Shown here in pieces: positions 37,263 to 45,409 of a DNA stretch of 64,000 nt. Every line of letters starts with the position of its first letter. The stretch's first letter is position 1. Under the pieces are notes generated by a model. That model was not told the origin of the DNA. It saw only the letters and a list, made by a program, of their open reading frames with translations, and searched no databases. The position numbers and the translations under genes were made by a program. The DNA comes from Nocardioides perillae (lineage in GTDB: Bacteria > Actinomycetota > Actinomycetes > Propionibacteriales > Nocardioidaceae), in the NCBI RefSeq assembly GCF_013409425.1, contig NZ_JACCAC010000001.1, positions 124,001 to 188,000 on the forward strand. Direction: 5' to 3'.

Positions 37263-38102
37263 TCAGGGACGGGGCGCCACGACGCCCGCCAGCCGGCCGA
37301 GCGCGAGGGCGGCCTCGCGGGGGGTGGTCGCCGGGCGGTCGAAGGGCAGGCGCAGGTCGGGGCCCGTGGCCGGGCGCAGGACCAGGCCGTGCCGGTCCAC
37401 GAGCAGGGGGCGGGGCGTGCCCGCGGCCGTCGACCCCGGGCGCACCGACTCGGCGAGCGCCCGCAGCGCCTCGCCGTGGTCGCGGGCGAGGTGGGTCAGC
37501 CAGGCGGCGGCCGAGCCGATCAAGGCGTCCGCGCGGGCGGCCCGCACGTCGGCGACGGGCACCTCGCGCCACGCCGCCGCGGCCGGACCCTCGGGCACCT
37601 CGACGCGCCACTGCAGCGACGCGCTCGTCGGCTGCAGCCGCACGAGGTGCGAGAGCGGGGCGTCGCCGTCGCCCTGCAGGTGGGCGAGCAGCGCGGGGTG
37701 GACCGGCCCCGACGCGGGCCCGAGCCTGCCGGTCAGGTGCACGCGACCGCGCACGCGGTCGGCGAAGGGCAGGTCGGCCAGGTCGGTCGCGGTCACCGTC
37801 GCCTCGACGGCCGGCAGGCCGGGCATCGCCGCGAACGCGGCCGCGGCCGAGCCCTCCGGGGCCAGGAAGAGCAGCGACCCGTCGAGGTCGACCACGTGGC
37901 GGTGCACCGGGTGCTGCGCCGCGGCGACCCCGACGGTGATGCCGGTGGCCGCGGCGAGCACCGAGCGCACGCGCTCGGCGGGCGACGGGAGCGACGGCAG
38001 GTCGGCGGCGACCCGGTCGGCCCCGGCGGCGGACGCGGCGCGGCGCGAGCGGCGTACGGCGTCGCGGCGGGCGGGGTCGCGGGGCGCGGGGGTGCTGGTC
38101 AC
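37263..38102 (-). CDS. DUF2470 protein, probable haem/iron-related
   Basis: 279 residues. The N-terminal part resembles a split-barrel flavin-binding-like fold (VHRHVVDLDGSLLFLAPEG, then FADRVRGRVHLTGRL) and the C-terminal part is DUF2470 (LTHLARDHGEALRALAESV). Proteins with these two domains include HugZ-type haem-utilisation enzymes. GTG at 38102 with GGAGGT 8-9 nt upstream. An iron-box-like site lies 56-74 nt before the start, so iron repression is likely. Confidence 0.75.
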   Translation of the reverse strand: MTSTPAPRDPARRDAVRRSRRAASAAGADRVAADLPSLPSPAERVRSVLAAATGITVGVAAAQHPVHRHVVDLDGSLLFLAPEGSAAAAFAAMPGLPAVEATVTATDLADLPFADRVRGRVHLTGRLGPASGPVHPALLAHLQGDGDAPLSHLVRLQPTSASLQWRVEVPEGPAAAAWREVPVADVRAARADALIGSAAAWLTHLARDHGEALRALAESVRPGSTAAGTPRPLLVDRHGLVLRPATGPDLRLPFDRPATTPREAALALGRLAGVVAPRP

Positions 38103-38157
38103 GGGTCTACCTCCGGGAGGCGTCGCAGCGGTCGGCCCGGCGAGAGCACCGAGCAGG

Positions 38158-38176
38158 AGAGGTAAGGCTTGCCTAA
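38158..38176. promoter_or_regulatory. Iron-box-like site (IdeR/DtxR type)
   Basis: AGAGGTAAGGCTTGCCTAA matches 14 of 19 positions of the consensus TTAGGTTAGGCTAACCTAA. It sits upstream of the DUF2470 gene. Confidence 0.6.
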
Positions 38177-38210
38177 CCATGCCTGAGGGCGGAGCCGTTC
38201 CGCAAGCCGT

Positions 38211-38229
38211 TGAGGCCAGCCTCACCTTG
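38211..38229. promoter_or_regulatory. Second iron-box-like site
   Basis: TGAGGCCAGCCTCACCTTG resembles the same consensus less closely (about 12 of 19, using the TTAGGTTAGGCTCACCTAA form). It sits 38-56 nt before the DUF1540 ATG. Confidence 0.4.
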
Positions 38230-38266
38230 CTGGACAGCCCCCGCCCGCGGGGGCACCGTGGTGTCC

Positions 38267-38557
38267 ATGACCCTCACTGCCGACGTCTCGACCTGCAGCG
38301 TCGAGAGCTGCTCCTACAACCACGACGAGCACTGCGCCGCCGACGCCATCACGGTGGGCGGCAGCAACGGCCACGCCACCTGCGCCACCTTCGTCTCCCT
38401 CGACTCCGACGGCGGGCTTCCCACGGTGCGCTCGCACGTCGGTGCCTGCCAGCGCTCCGACTGCGCGCACAACCGCGACCTGATGTGCAGCGCGGAGTCG
38501 GTGACGATCGGCTGGTCGGGCGCCGAGGCCGACTGCCTCACCTACACGACTGCCTGA
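38267..38557 (+). CDS. Double DUF1540 Cys-rich protein
   Basis: 96 residues with two DUF1540 units, each with the spacing C-x4-C-x7-C and a last Cys: CSVESCSYNHDEHCAADAI and CQRSDCAHNRDLMCSAESV. Such spacing indicates metal binding. The family is abundant in actinobacteria and clostridia and its role is unknown. Divergent from the DUF2470 gene with two iron-box-like sites between, suggesting an iron-linked role (inference). Confidence 0.88.
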   Translation: MTLTADVSTCSVESCSYNHDEHCAADAITVGGSNGHATCATFVSLDSDGGLPTVRSHVGACQRSDCAHNRDLMCSAESVTIGWSGAEADCLTYTTA

Positions 38558-38643
38558 CCGCCTCTGCGTCGCGGCGCCCGCCGGCCCGCGGCGGGTCCAC
38601 CTCACCCCTGCGGCCACCCGTCCGGCACACTCGGCGGCAGCGG

Positions 38644-38669
38644 GTTTGGGGCCCGGTTCCCGGCGGTAC
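38644..38669 (+). promoter_or_regulatory. SigB-like promoter GTTT-N16-CGGTAC (one mismatch)
   Basis: GTTT is the best -35 in the window; the -10 is CGGTAC rather than GGGTAC. It would give a leader of about 40 nt to the SpoIIE-type gene at 38715. Confidence 0.5.
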
Positions 38670-38714
38670 CTCCCCGACGACCCGCCCAGGTGCGACGTGG
38701 TTGGAGGAGGCGCA

Positions 38715-40709
38715 GTGACACGCAGCGGAGGCGCTGCGGACCGCGAGGACACCCTGGCGGCCGGCGAGGCGTTCGAGGCGATGCCCGTGGCGCTCGCACG
38801 CCTGCGCGGTGCCGACCTCCGCTTCGCCGCGGCCAACGCCGCCTACCGCGCACTGGTGGGCACCGAGGACCTCCTCGACCGGCCGGCCCGCGAGGTGCTG
38901 AGCGAGGACGGCGAGCAGCGGCTGCTCCCGGCCATCGAGCGCGTGCTCGCCACGGGGCAGCCTGCCTCGTCGGTCGAGCGCCACGTCGTCGTCGCGGGCG
39001 GGCGCGGGCTGTGGCTCGACTCCGTGCTGGCCCCCGTGCACGACGACGACGGCGCCCTGGTCGGCGTCGACGTCTACGCCGCCGACGTCACCGAGCGCGT
39101 CGAGGCCCGCCTCGAGGCCGAGCAGCGCGCGCGCCACGCCGAGTCGAAGTACGCCCGGGCGCGCGAGCTGGTCGTCGCCATGCAGGACGCCATGCTCCCC
39201 CACGGGGTGCCGATCCTGCCCCACGTCGACGTCGCCGCCCGCTACCTGCTGGCCGAGGGCGACACCCGCGCCGGCGGTGACTGGTTCGACGCCCTCGTCC
39301 TCGACGACGGCCGGGTCGCACTGGCCGTCGGCGACGTGGTCGGCCACGGCGTCGCCGCCTCCACCGTCATGGGTCAGCTGCGCGCCGTGCTGCGCGCGGC
39401 GGTCTGCGAGCACGGCGACCCGCTGCGCGCCGTCGAGTTCCTCGACCGCTACGCCCGGGCCGACCCCGCGGCCTCGTCCACCTCGCTGGTGCTCGCCGTG
39501 CTCTCCGCCGACGCCGACCGCGTCGACTACGTCACCGCCGGCCACCCGCCGCCGCTCGTCGTCCCGGCGACGGGCCAGCCGCGCTTCCTGCCCGGCTCGG
39601 GCTCCGGCACGCTCGGCAGCGGCCTGCCCTTCCACCAGGTCCGCGAGGACCTCGACCCCGGTGACCTGCTCGTCCTCTACTCCGACGGCCTGGTGGAGCG
39701 CCCCGGTCGCACCGCCCCGCACAGCTCGCTCGAGCTCGTCACCGCCGCTCGCGAGGCGCGCGACGCCGTGGGCGGGCGACACGCGCGCGGCAGCACCGGC
39801 GCCGACGCCGTGTGCGAGGAGGTGCTCGACCGGCTGACGCGCCGCACCGGCTACGCCGACGACATCTCGGTGCTGGCCGTGCAGCGTCGCGACGGCGAAG
39901 GCGGACCCGGCCCGGCGCCGCACCTCGAGCTGGTCATCGACGTCGAGGCCGGGCGCCGTCAGGACGTCCGGGAGGCGCGCGCCGCGATCACGGAGTGGCT
40001 CGAGGACCTAGGCGTCGGTGATGCCGACGCGATGGCCCTCACCCACGCCGCCCACGAGATCGTCACCAACGCCGTCGAGCACGCCTTCGCCGAGGAGGGC
40101 GAGCCCGACCACGGCCCGGTCCCGGTGCCGTCGCGCTCCGGCACCGTCACGGTGGAAGGCCGCGTGCGCCGCGACGGCCGGCTCGACCTCGAGGTGCGCG
40201 ACGACGGTCGCTGGCGACCGCCCGTGGCCCGCTCGACCGCGCGCGGCGACCGGGGCCGGGGCCTGGCGATGGCGGCCGCGCTCGTCGACGACCTCGCCGT
40301 GGTCGGCCGCGAGGGCGGCACGCGCGTCGTGCTCACCCACCACGCCCAGCGCGCCGCGACCCTGCTGACCGGCCAGGGCGGCTACGACGACGAGCACGTC
40401 GGCGACTTCGACCTCGAGGAGACCTCGAGCGGCGACCGCACCACCGTGCGCGCCTACGGCGAGCTCGACCTCGCCGCCACGGCCGAGCTCGAGTCGGCCC
40501 TGCTCGCCGCACCGCGCGGCGCCGGGTCCGAGCTCGTCGTGGACCTCTCCGAGGTCACGCTGCTGTGCAGCGCGGCGGTGCAGGTGCTCAGCGAGGCGCT
40601 GCGCCGCGACGACCGCGTCGGCGTCGGGCAGACCACCCTGCTCGCCGAGGTCGGCAGCCCGGCGCAGCGGGTGCTCGACCTCGTGCGGCTCCCCCACCGC
40701 ACTGCCTGA
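38715..40709 (+). CDS. PAS / SpoIIE phosphatase / HATPase / STAS multidomain regulator
   Basis: 664 residues. PAS-like domain (about 20-130), PP2C SpoIIE-type phosphatase (about 165-390: RAGGDWFDAL, VGDVVGHGVAAS, LYSDGLVER, GYADDISVL), anti-sigma-type kinase HATPase (about 400-540: HAAHEIVTNAVEHAF, RGRGLAMAAALVDDL) and STAS (about 560-655, LCSAAVQVL with the phosphoacceptor-like Ser). It combines the phosphatase, the anti-sigma-type kinase and the anti-sigma-antagonist-type domain that normally form a partner-switching pathway. GTG start preceded by GGAGGAGG. Probably senses a signal at the PAS domain and controls a SigB/SigF-type factor. Confidence 0.92.
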   Translation: MTRSGGAADREDTLAAGEAFEAMPVALARLRGADLRFAAANAAYRALVGTEDLLDRPAREVLSEDGEQRLLPAIERVLATGQPASSVERHVVVAGGRGLWLDSVLAPVHDDDGALVGVDVYAADVTERVEARLEAEQRARHAESKYARARELVVAMQDAMLPHGVPILPHVDVAARYLLAEGDTRAGGDWFDALVLDDGRVALAVGDVVGHGVAASTVMGQLRAVLRAAVCEHGDPLRAVEFLDRYARADPAASSTSLVLAVLSADADRVDYVTAGHPPPLVVPATGQPRFLPGSGSGTLGSGLPFHQVREDLDPGDLLVLYSDGLVERPGRTAPHSSLELVTAAREARDAVGGRHARGSTGADAVCEEVLDRLTRRTGYADDISVLAVQRRDGEGGPGPAPHLELVIDVEAGRRQDVREARAAITEWLEDLGVGDADAMALTHAAHEIVTNAVEHAFAEEGEPDHGPVPVPSRSGTVTVEGRVRRDGRLDLEVRDDGRWRPPVARSTARGDRGRGLAMAAALVDDLAVVGREGGTRVVLTHHAQRAATLLTGQGGYDDEHVGDFDLEETSSGDRTTVRAYGELDLAATAELESALLAAPRGAGSELVVDLSEVTLLCSAAVQVLSEALRRDDRVGVGQTTLLAEVGSPAQRVLDLVRLPHRTA

Positions 40710-40715
40710 GCCCCC

Positions 40716-40750
40716 CGCGGGCGGCCCGGTGGGCTCGGGGCCCGCCCGCG
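40716..40750. terminator. Hairpin between the SpoIIE-type and LuxR genes
   Basis: CGCGGGCGGCCC and GGGCCCGCCCGCG pair with a one-base bulge, 7 nt after the stop of the SpoIIE-type gene and before the stop of the convergent LuxR gene. Confidence 0.5.
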
Positions 40751-40759
40751 CGCCCCCGC

Positions 40760-41638
40760 TCAGCCCGGGCGCTGACCGGGGATCGAGGGCAGGCCGGGCA
40801 CCGGGGTGACGGGGCTGTCCGGGCCACCGAGACCGTGCTCCAGACCCCACACGACGGCCTGGGAGCGCCGCGTGACGCCCATCTTGCGGTAGGCGGTGCG
40901 GATGTAGGTCTTGATCGAGTTGATGGACAGGTAGCAGGCGCGGGCGACCTCGTCGTTGGACAGGCCGCGGCTGATCAGGTCGATGATCTGCGCCTCGCGC
41001 TCGGTCAGGCCGCCCGGCAGGTCGCGAGCCGTACGACGCCCGCGGGCGCCCCGACCGGGAGCGGCGGGAGCGCCCGGCGCGCCTCCGCTGGGTGCAGCGA
41101 CGCCGGACGGGCCGGATGCGGCGCCGGGCCCGGGTCGTGCCGGGCGGCTCGACGCGGCATCGGCCTCGGCGACCCGCTCGAGCTGGGAGACCATCTGCTC
41201 GGCGTCCCAGCACTTGGAGAGCACCGGTGCGACCGCGCCGTCGCCGCGGGTGGGCTGGGGATCAGGGTTCCAGGTGAAGACGACGGCGCGCGCGCCCCGT
41301 CGGCGGGCGAGTCGCTCGACCTCCTCGCAGGCCTCGGCCGGCAGCAGGGCGGGGTCGTAGAGCACCAGGTCGACCGCCGGGCCGACCTCGTCGCGCAGGC
41401 GTGGGGAGCGCACGAGCTGCACGCGGTGGCGGTGCGCCTCCAGCATGCCGGCGAGGCCGCGGCGCACCAGCTCGCAGTCGTCCACGATGCCGACGCGCAC
41501 CGGCACACCGGCTCCGGGCTCGCCGCGTCGCGCCTCGCGGGGTGAGCCGCCGGGGGTGCCGGCAGCAGCGGTCCGACCGGCAGGGTTCCGGTCGGGTCGG
41601 GACGAGGGGCGGGACGGCTCGGCGAGCGTGGGGACCAT
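40760..41638 (-). CDS. LuxR-type response regulator
   Basis: 292 residues. The receiver domain (about 48-150) retains the acidic pair VDDCE, the phospho-site Asp in VLYDPALL, a Thr/Ser in VVFTW and Lys in VLSKCW. A Pro/Ala/Gly linker is followed by the LuxR helix-turn-helix (LTEREAQIIDLISRGLSNDEVARACYL, then SINSIKTYIRTAYRKMGV). No kinase gene is adjacent. ATG at 41638 has GGAAGG about 8 nt upstream and a SigB-like promoter 31-56 nt away. Confidence 0.88.
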   Translation of the reverse strand: MVPTLAEPSRPSSRPDRNPAGRTAAAGTPGGSPREARRGEPGAGVPVRVGIVDDCELVRRGLAGMLEAHRHRVQLVRSPRLRDEVGPAVDLVLYDPALLPAEACEEVERLARRRGARAVVFTWNPDPQPTRGDGAVAPVLSKCWDAEQMVSQLERVAEADAASSRPARPGPGAASGPSGVAAPSGGAPGAPAAPGRGARGRRTARDLPGGLTEREAQIIDLISRGLSNDEVARACYLSINSIKTYIRTAYRKMGVTRRSQAVVWGLEHGLGGPDSPVTPVPGLPSIPGQRPG

Positions 41639-41988
41639 GGAGAGGGCCTTCCGTGCGGGGACCGCGCCGGTACCCCCCGCCGGGTGCCGCATGCTCCCCA
41701 CCCACCACTCACCCAGCCGGGTGGGGCCTCGACGCCGTGGCGCAGTGGGTCCGCCCGACCACACCGGACCCGACCGGGGCAGAACCACCCTTTGGAGGCC
41801 CCCGCACGGGTGGACCGTGGTCTGGACCTGCGTTACGTTCGAGGTTGCCTCACCGAGGTCCGTCCACCGTGCCCACCGTGCAGAGCACCACGCCTGCCCG
41901 AGGGGAGCGCCGCACCACGGCCGGACCCTCACCCATCCTGCTGAAGCCAACGGCTGGACTCGTGCCACCCAGAGACTCGGGGTACACC
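41639..41988. other. Divergent region between LuxR and the sigma factor
   Basis: 350 bp without a gene. It holds the LuxR promoter and, on the plus strand, a possible TACGTT -10 (41834-41839) for the sigma gene. GGGTAC at 41980-41985 is only 3 nt before the sigma ATG, too close for that start, and is not counted as a promoter. Confidence 0.4.
41670..41694 (-). promoter_or_regulatory. SigB-like promoter GCAT-N15-GGGTAC of the LuxR gene
   Basis: Full match to GNNT-N14/16-GGGTAC; the leader is about 25-30 nt and carries GGAAGG. Confidence 0.6.
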
Positions 41989-42990
41989 ATGCGCCGCACC
42001 GACACCGGCGTCGTCACCGACGTCGCTCCCCCCACTGACACCACCACGCACACCAGCACGCACACCAGCACCGACGCGGACGACACGCCGACCGGGGCCG
42101 CCCCGGCTCCGCGGGTCCTGCCGACGCGCCCGGCCGCCCGCACGCAGACGCTGCCGCGCGCCCAGCGGCGCCTGCTGACCGGTCAGCTGCTCGAGCAGGC
42201 CCACCAGGCGACCGACGAGGCCGAGCGCGCCCGCCTCGTCGACGAGGTCGTCGTGCTCAACCTCGAGGTCGCCCTCAGCCTCGCCTCCCGCTTCCGCGGG
42301 CGCGGCGTGGCCCGCGACGACCTCGAGCAGGTCGCGAGCATGGCGCTCGTGCGCGCCGCGCAGCGCTTCGACGCCTCCATGGACCACGACTTCCTGTCCT
42401 ACGCCGTGCCCACCATCCGCGGCGAGCTGCGGCGCTACTTCCGCGACCACGGCTGGACGGTGCGCCCTCCGCGCCGGGTCCAGGAGATCCAGGCCATCGC
42501 GATCGAGACCCGCGACAACCTCGCCGAGCGCAAGGGCTCCGTGCCCACCGAGGCCGAGATCGCGGCCGCGCTGGGCGAGGACGAGGCGACGGTGCGCGAG
42601 GCGCTCTCTGCGGAGGGCTGCTTCACGCCGACCTCGCTCGACGTGCCGACCGGGGCCGACTCGGGCCTCTCGCTCGGCGACGTGCTGGGCGCGCCCGACC
42701 GCGACACCGAGGCTGCTGAGGCCCGCGTGGTGCTGCAGCCCGTCGTGCGCCAGCTCTCCGCGCGCGACCGCCGCATCCTGCAGATGCGCTTCTTCGACGA
42801 GTGCACCCAGCAGGAGATCGCCGACGAGATCGGCGTGACCCAGATGCAGGTGTCGCGCCTGCTGACCCGCATCATGCGCGACCTGCGCAAGGCCCTCGAG
42901 GACTCCCCCGAGGCCGAGGAGGCCGCGGCGACCGTGGCCGCCGGCCGCAGCCCGCGCCGCGTCGTCGAGCGGGCGCACGCCCGCCGCTGA
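41989..42990 (+). CDS. RNA polymerase sigma factor, SigB/SigF/SigG subfamily
   Basis: 333 residues. Thr-rich N-terminus (about 1-50), then region 2 (VDEVVVLNLEVALSLASRF, RGVARDDLEQVASMALVRAAQRFD, FLSYAVPTIRGELRRYFRDH), region 3 (VPTEAEIAAALGEDEATV) and region 4 (LSARDRRILQMRFFDECTQQEIADEIGVTQMQVSRLL). The RGELRRYFRDHGW-type sequence is typical of the general-stress SigB/SigF group. The start ATG is MRRTDTG. It lies beside the LuxR, GAF-ANTAR and SpoIIE-type genes. Confidence 0.93.
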   Translation: MRRTDTGVVTDVAPPTDTTTHTSTHTSTDADDTPTGAAPAPRVLPTRPAARTQTLPRAQRRLLTGQLLEQAHQATDEAERARLVDEVVVLNLEVALSLASRFRGRGVARDDLEQVASMALVRAAQRFDASMDHDFLSYAVPTIRGELRRYFRDHGWTVRPPRRVQEIQAIAIETRDNLAERKGSVPTEAEIAAALGEDEATVREALSAEGCFTPTSLDVPTGADSGLSLGDVLGAPDRDTEAAEARVVLQPVVRQLSARDRRILQMRFFDECTQQEIADEIGVTQMQVSRLLTRIMRDLRKALEDSPEAEEAAATVAAGRSPRRVVERAHARR

Positions 42991-43007
42991 CCGGCACCCG
43001 CACCACC

Positions 43008-43073
43008 CGACGTACCCGCCCCGCCCGGGCGCGCGCACCGCGCGCATGACTCCCGGGCCGGGCGGGTACGTCG
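43008..43073. repeat. 22-bp inverted repeat holding a promoter
   Basis: Arms 43008-43029 and 43052-43073 match at 21 of 22 bases with a 22-nt loop. The structure lies 18 nt after the sigma stop, so it can terminate that gene, while its right arm contains GGGTAC of the next promoter. Confidence 0.8.
43044..43069 (+). promoter_or_regulatory. SigB-like promoter GCAT-N16-GGGTAC of the GAF-ANTAR gene
   Basis: GGGTAC (43064-43069) is 9 nt before the ATG at 43079, so the transcript would be nearly leaderless. Confidence 0.6.
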
Positions 43074-43078
43074 TCTCC

Positions 43079-43957
43079 ATGTCCTCCACGGTCCCGACGT
43101 CGCGCGCGCACGCGACCGGGCAGGACCAGGCGCCGCCGGTGTGGTGGCCCCTGGTGAGCACCTTCGCCGAGCTGAGCCAGGAGCTGCTCGCCGAGAAGGA
43201 CGAGCGGGCGATCTACGTCCTCATGTGCCGACGCGTGCACGCCGTCGTGCCCGCCACCGAGCTGTGCGGCATCACGATGCGTCGCCGTCGCGGACGGCTC
43301 GAGAGCGTCTCCACCTCCGACCCGCTCGCCGAGCAGGTCGACGAGCTGCAGTACACCTTGCGTGAGGGGCCCTGCATGGAGGCGGCGCTCGAGGTCGACC
43401 ACTACCTCGCCGAGGACGTCGCCACCGACCCGCGGTGGCCGTCGTGGGGCCCGCGTGCCGCCGAGCTCGGGGTCCGCAGCCTGGTGAGCGTGCAGCTGCC
43501 CTCCGACACCCTCCACGACCGCCACCAGCCGCTGGGCGCGCTCAACCTCTACTCCAGCCGCGTCGGCGCCTTTGGCCCCGACCAGCTGCGGATCGCGCAG
43601 GTCTTCGCCCGCCACGCCGCCAATGCCCTCGCCGCGGCGCGGGAGCGGTCGGGTCTCGAGCAGGCCGTCGAGGCGCGGCACCTCGTCGGCGTCGCCCAGG
43701 GCGTGCTCCGGCAGCGCTACGACCTCGACCTCGACACCGCCTTCGAGGTGCTCGCGCGGTTCTCCAACGAGCGCAACGTCAAGCTGCGCGACCTCGCCGC
43801 CCAGGTGGTGGCCGAGCGCGGCCTGCCCGACGACCTCGACGCCGGCACCGCGGCCGCGGAGGCCGCCGACGCGCGCGACGACCGCGACCGCACCGGCCGC
43901 ACGGCCGACGGCCCGCACGTGCCGGCGCAGGCGCCCACCCCTGACCCCCTGCCCTGA
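43079..43957 (+). CDS. GAF-ANTAR RNA-binding antiterminator-type protein
   Basis: 292 residues. GAF domain (about 15-175: LREGPCMEAALEVDHYLAED is a common motif of this class) followed by ANTAR (about 185-250: LVGVAQGVLRQRYDLDLDTAFEVLARFS), which binds dual-hairpin RNA elements. The C-terminus is disordered. A start at the ATG 43079 is preferred over the ATG 43046, because the -10 GGGTAC lies between them. It may act on stress-gene transcripts after sigma activation (inference). Confidence 0.9.
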   Translation: MSSTVPTSRAHATGQDQAPPVWWPLVSTFAELSQELLAEKDERAIYVLMCRRVHAVVPATELCGITMRRRRGRLESVSTSDPLAEQVDELQYTLREGPCMEAALEVDHYLAEDVATDPRWPSWGPRAAELGVRSLVSVQLPSDTLHDRHQPLGALNLYSSRVGAFGPDQLRIAQVFARHAANALAAARERSGLEQAVEARHLVGVAQGVLRQRYDLDLDTAFEVLARFSNERNVKLRDLAAQVVAERGLPDDLDAGTAAAEAADARDDRDRTGRTADGPHVPAQAPTPDPLP

Positions 43958-44006
43958 CCCTCCTCCGTCCTGACCCCCCTGACACCCACCACCGACAGGA
44001 GCCCGC

Positions 44007-45122
44007 ATGCGCCTGCCCGCTGCCCGCGGACCGATCAGCAGTGCCCTCGTGACCGCCCTGCGCACCGGCCGCACCGACGAGCTCGTGCCGCCGAGCGCGG
44101 ACGACTTCGCCGGGCCGAGGACCGACGTGTGGGGCGACGACGTGCAGCTCGCGCTGTGGACCGCCTACGAGCTCCACTACCGCGGCTTCGACGACGCCGT
44201 CGAGGCGACCGCGTCCGGCTCCGACCCCGAGTGGGACCCGGCCGTCCTGGCCTTCCGGGCGCCGCTCGAGCGCGCCTTCGAGGCCGCCGTGCGCGAGGCG
44301 GTCGCCCCCGCCCTGGCCGAGGTGCCCGACCGCGGCGGCGTGGCGGAGCGGCTGGGTGCCCTGGTCGAGGCCGACGACGGCCCGCCGCTCTCGCGCCACC
44401 TGCAGCGCAAGGCCGACCGCGAGCAGCTGCTCGACTTCCTGCGCGAGCGCAGCCTCTACCACCTCAAGGAGTCCGACCCGAGCGCGTTCGTGCTCGGGCG
44501 GGTCGACGGCCGCCCGAAGGTCGCGCTCGCCGAGCTGCTCTACGACGAGTACGGCAGCGGCCGCCCGCACCGCCTCCACAGCCTGCTCTACGCCGAGGCC
44601 CTCCGCGCCGCCGGGCTCGACGCGTCGTACGGCGCGTACCTCGCCGAGACCTCGGCCGCCACGCTGGCGTCCAACAACGTGATGTCGCTCTTCGCGCTGC
44701 ACCACCGGCTGCGCGGCGCCGCGCTCGGCCACCTCGCGGCCTTCGAGGCCACGAGCACGGACCCGTGCCGTCGGATCGCCGCCGGCATCGAGCGGGTCGG
44801 GCTCGGCGACGCGGTCGCCGACTACTTCCACGAGCACGTCGAGGCCGACGCGGTGCACGAGCAGGTCGTGCTCGGCGACATCTGCGGCGCGCTCGTCCAG
44901 GAGGAGCCCGACCTCCTCGACGACGTCCTGCTCGGCGCGGCGGCGTGCCTCGTGGTCGACGGCGCCGCCAACCGCGTCCTCATGGAGGCCTGGGGCGTGC
45001 TGGAACCCGCAGGACCGGCCGAGGCGACGACGGCCACGACGGCCACGGCGGCCCCGACCGGCCCGACCCTCGTGCCCTCGCAGCGCGAGGCGGGCGCCGA
45101 CGAGCGGGAGCGCGTCGCGTGA
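44007..45122 (+). CDS. Haem-oxygenase-like diiron oxidase (iron-containing redox enzyme family)
   Basis: 371 residues. The helical core has the metal-binding pattern of the haem-oxygenase-like diiron family: YELHYRGF (Glu/His about 53-60), SLYHLKESDPSAF, LYDEYGSG, and YFHEHVEADAVHEQVVLGD near residues 273-291 (E...D..HE type). Reaction unknown; relatives do oxygen-dependent C-C or C-N chemistry. ATG with CAGGAG 6-7 nt upstream. Coupled to a CDGSH gene (GTGA). Confidence 0.8.
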   Translation: MRLPAARGPISSALVTALRTGRTDELVPPSADDFAGPRTDVWGDDVQLALWTAYELHYRGFDDAVEATASGSDPEWDPAVLAFRAPLERAFEAAVREAVAPALAEVPDRGGVAERLGALVEADDGPPLSRHLQRKADREQLLDFLRERSLYHLKESDPSAFVLGRVDGRPKVALAELLYDEYGSGRPHRLHSLLYAEALRAAGLDASYGAYLAETSAATLASNNVMSLFALHHRLRGAALGHLAAFEATSTDPCRRIAAGIERVGLGDAVADYFHEHVEADAVHEQVVLGDICGALVQEEPDLLDDVLLGAAACLVVDGAANRVLMEAWGVLEPAGPAEATTATTATAAPTGPTLVPSQREAGADERERVA

Positions 45123-45337
45123 GCACGGCCGGTCGGCCGCGCCGCGGCGACGGCGGGCAGGTCAGCGTCCGCCCGGTGCCGGGCGGGCCGCTGCTGGTGC
45201 GCGGGGCCGACTCGGTCGCCGACCCCGACGGCGTGGAGCACGCGGTGGAGCGTCCGGTCGTCGCGGTCTGTGCGTGCGCCCGCAGCCAGCGGCTGCCCTG
45301 GTGCGACGGCACGCACCGCTACGTGCGCCGCGACTGA
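45119..45337 (+). CDS. CDGSH iron-sulfur protein (72 aa)
   Basis: The 2Fe-2S motif CACARSQRLPWCDGTH matches the CDGSH consensus (C-x-C-x2-S-x3-P-x-C-D-G-x-H). The GTG overlaps the stop of the diiron oxidase gene, so it may serve as its electron carrier or a cluster donor (inference). Confidence 0.88.
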   Translation: MSTAGRPRRGDGGQVSVRPVPGGPLLVRGADSVADPDGVEHAVERPVVAVCACARSQRLPWCDGTHRYVRRD

Positions 45338-45348
45338 GCCCGGCGCAG

Positions 45349-45393
45349 CCGGCCCCGGGCCGGTCCCGGGCCGGTCCCGGGCCGGCCCCGGGT
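45349..45393. repeat. CCGGTCCCGGG short tandem repeat
   Basis: An 11-bp GC-palindromic unit repeated about four times after the CDGSH stop, able to form many hairpins and likely to act as a terminator between convergent genes. Confidence 0.6.
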
Positions 45394-45409
45394 CGACCGG
45401 TCCCACGGT

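Noticed and set aside
41980-41985. GGGTAC as the sigma-factor promoter
   Set aside because: It is 3 nt before the ATG and has no GNNT at the right distance; the start would be lost.
43012-43017. GGGTAC on the minus strand, antisense to the sigma gene
   Set aside because: It is explained by the inverted repeat and has no -35 element.
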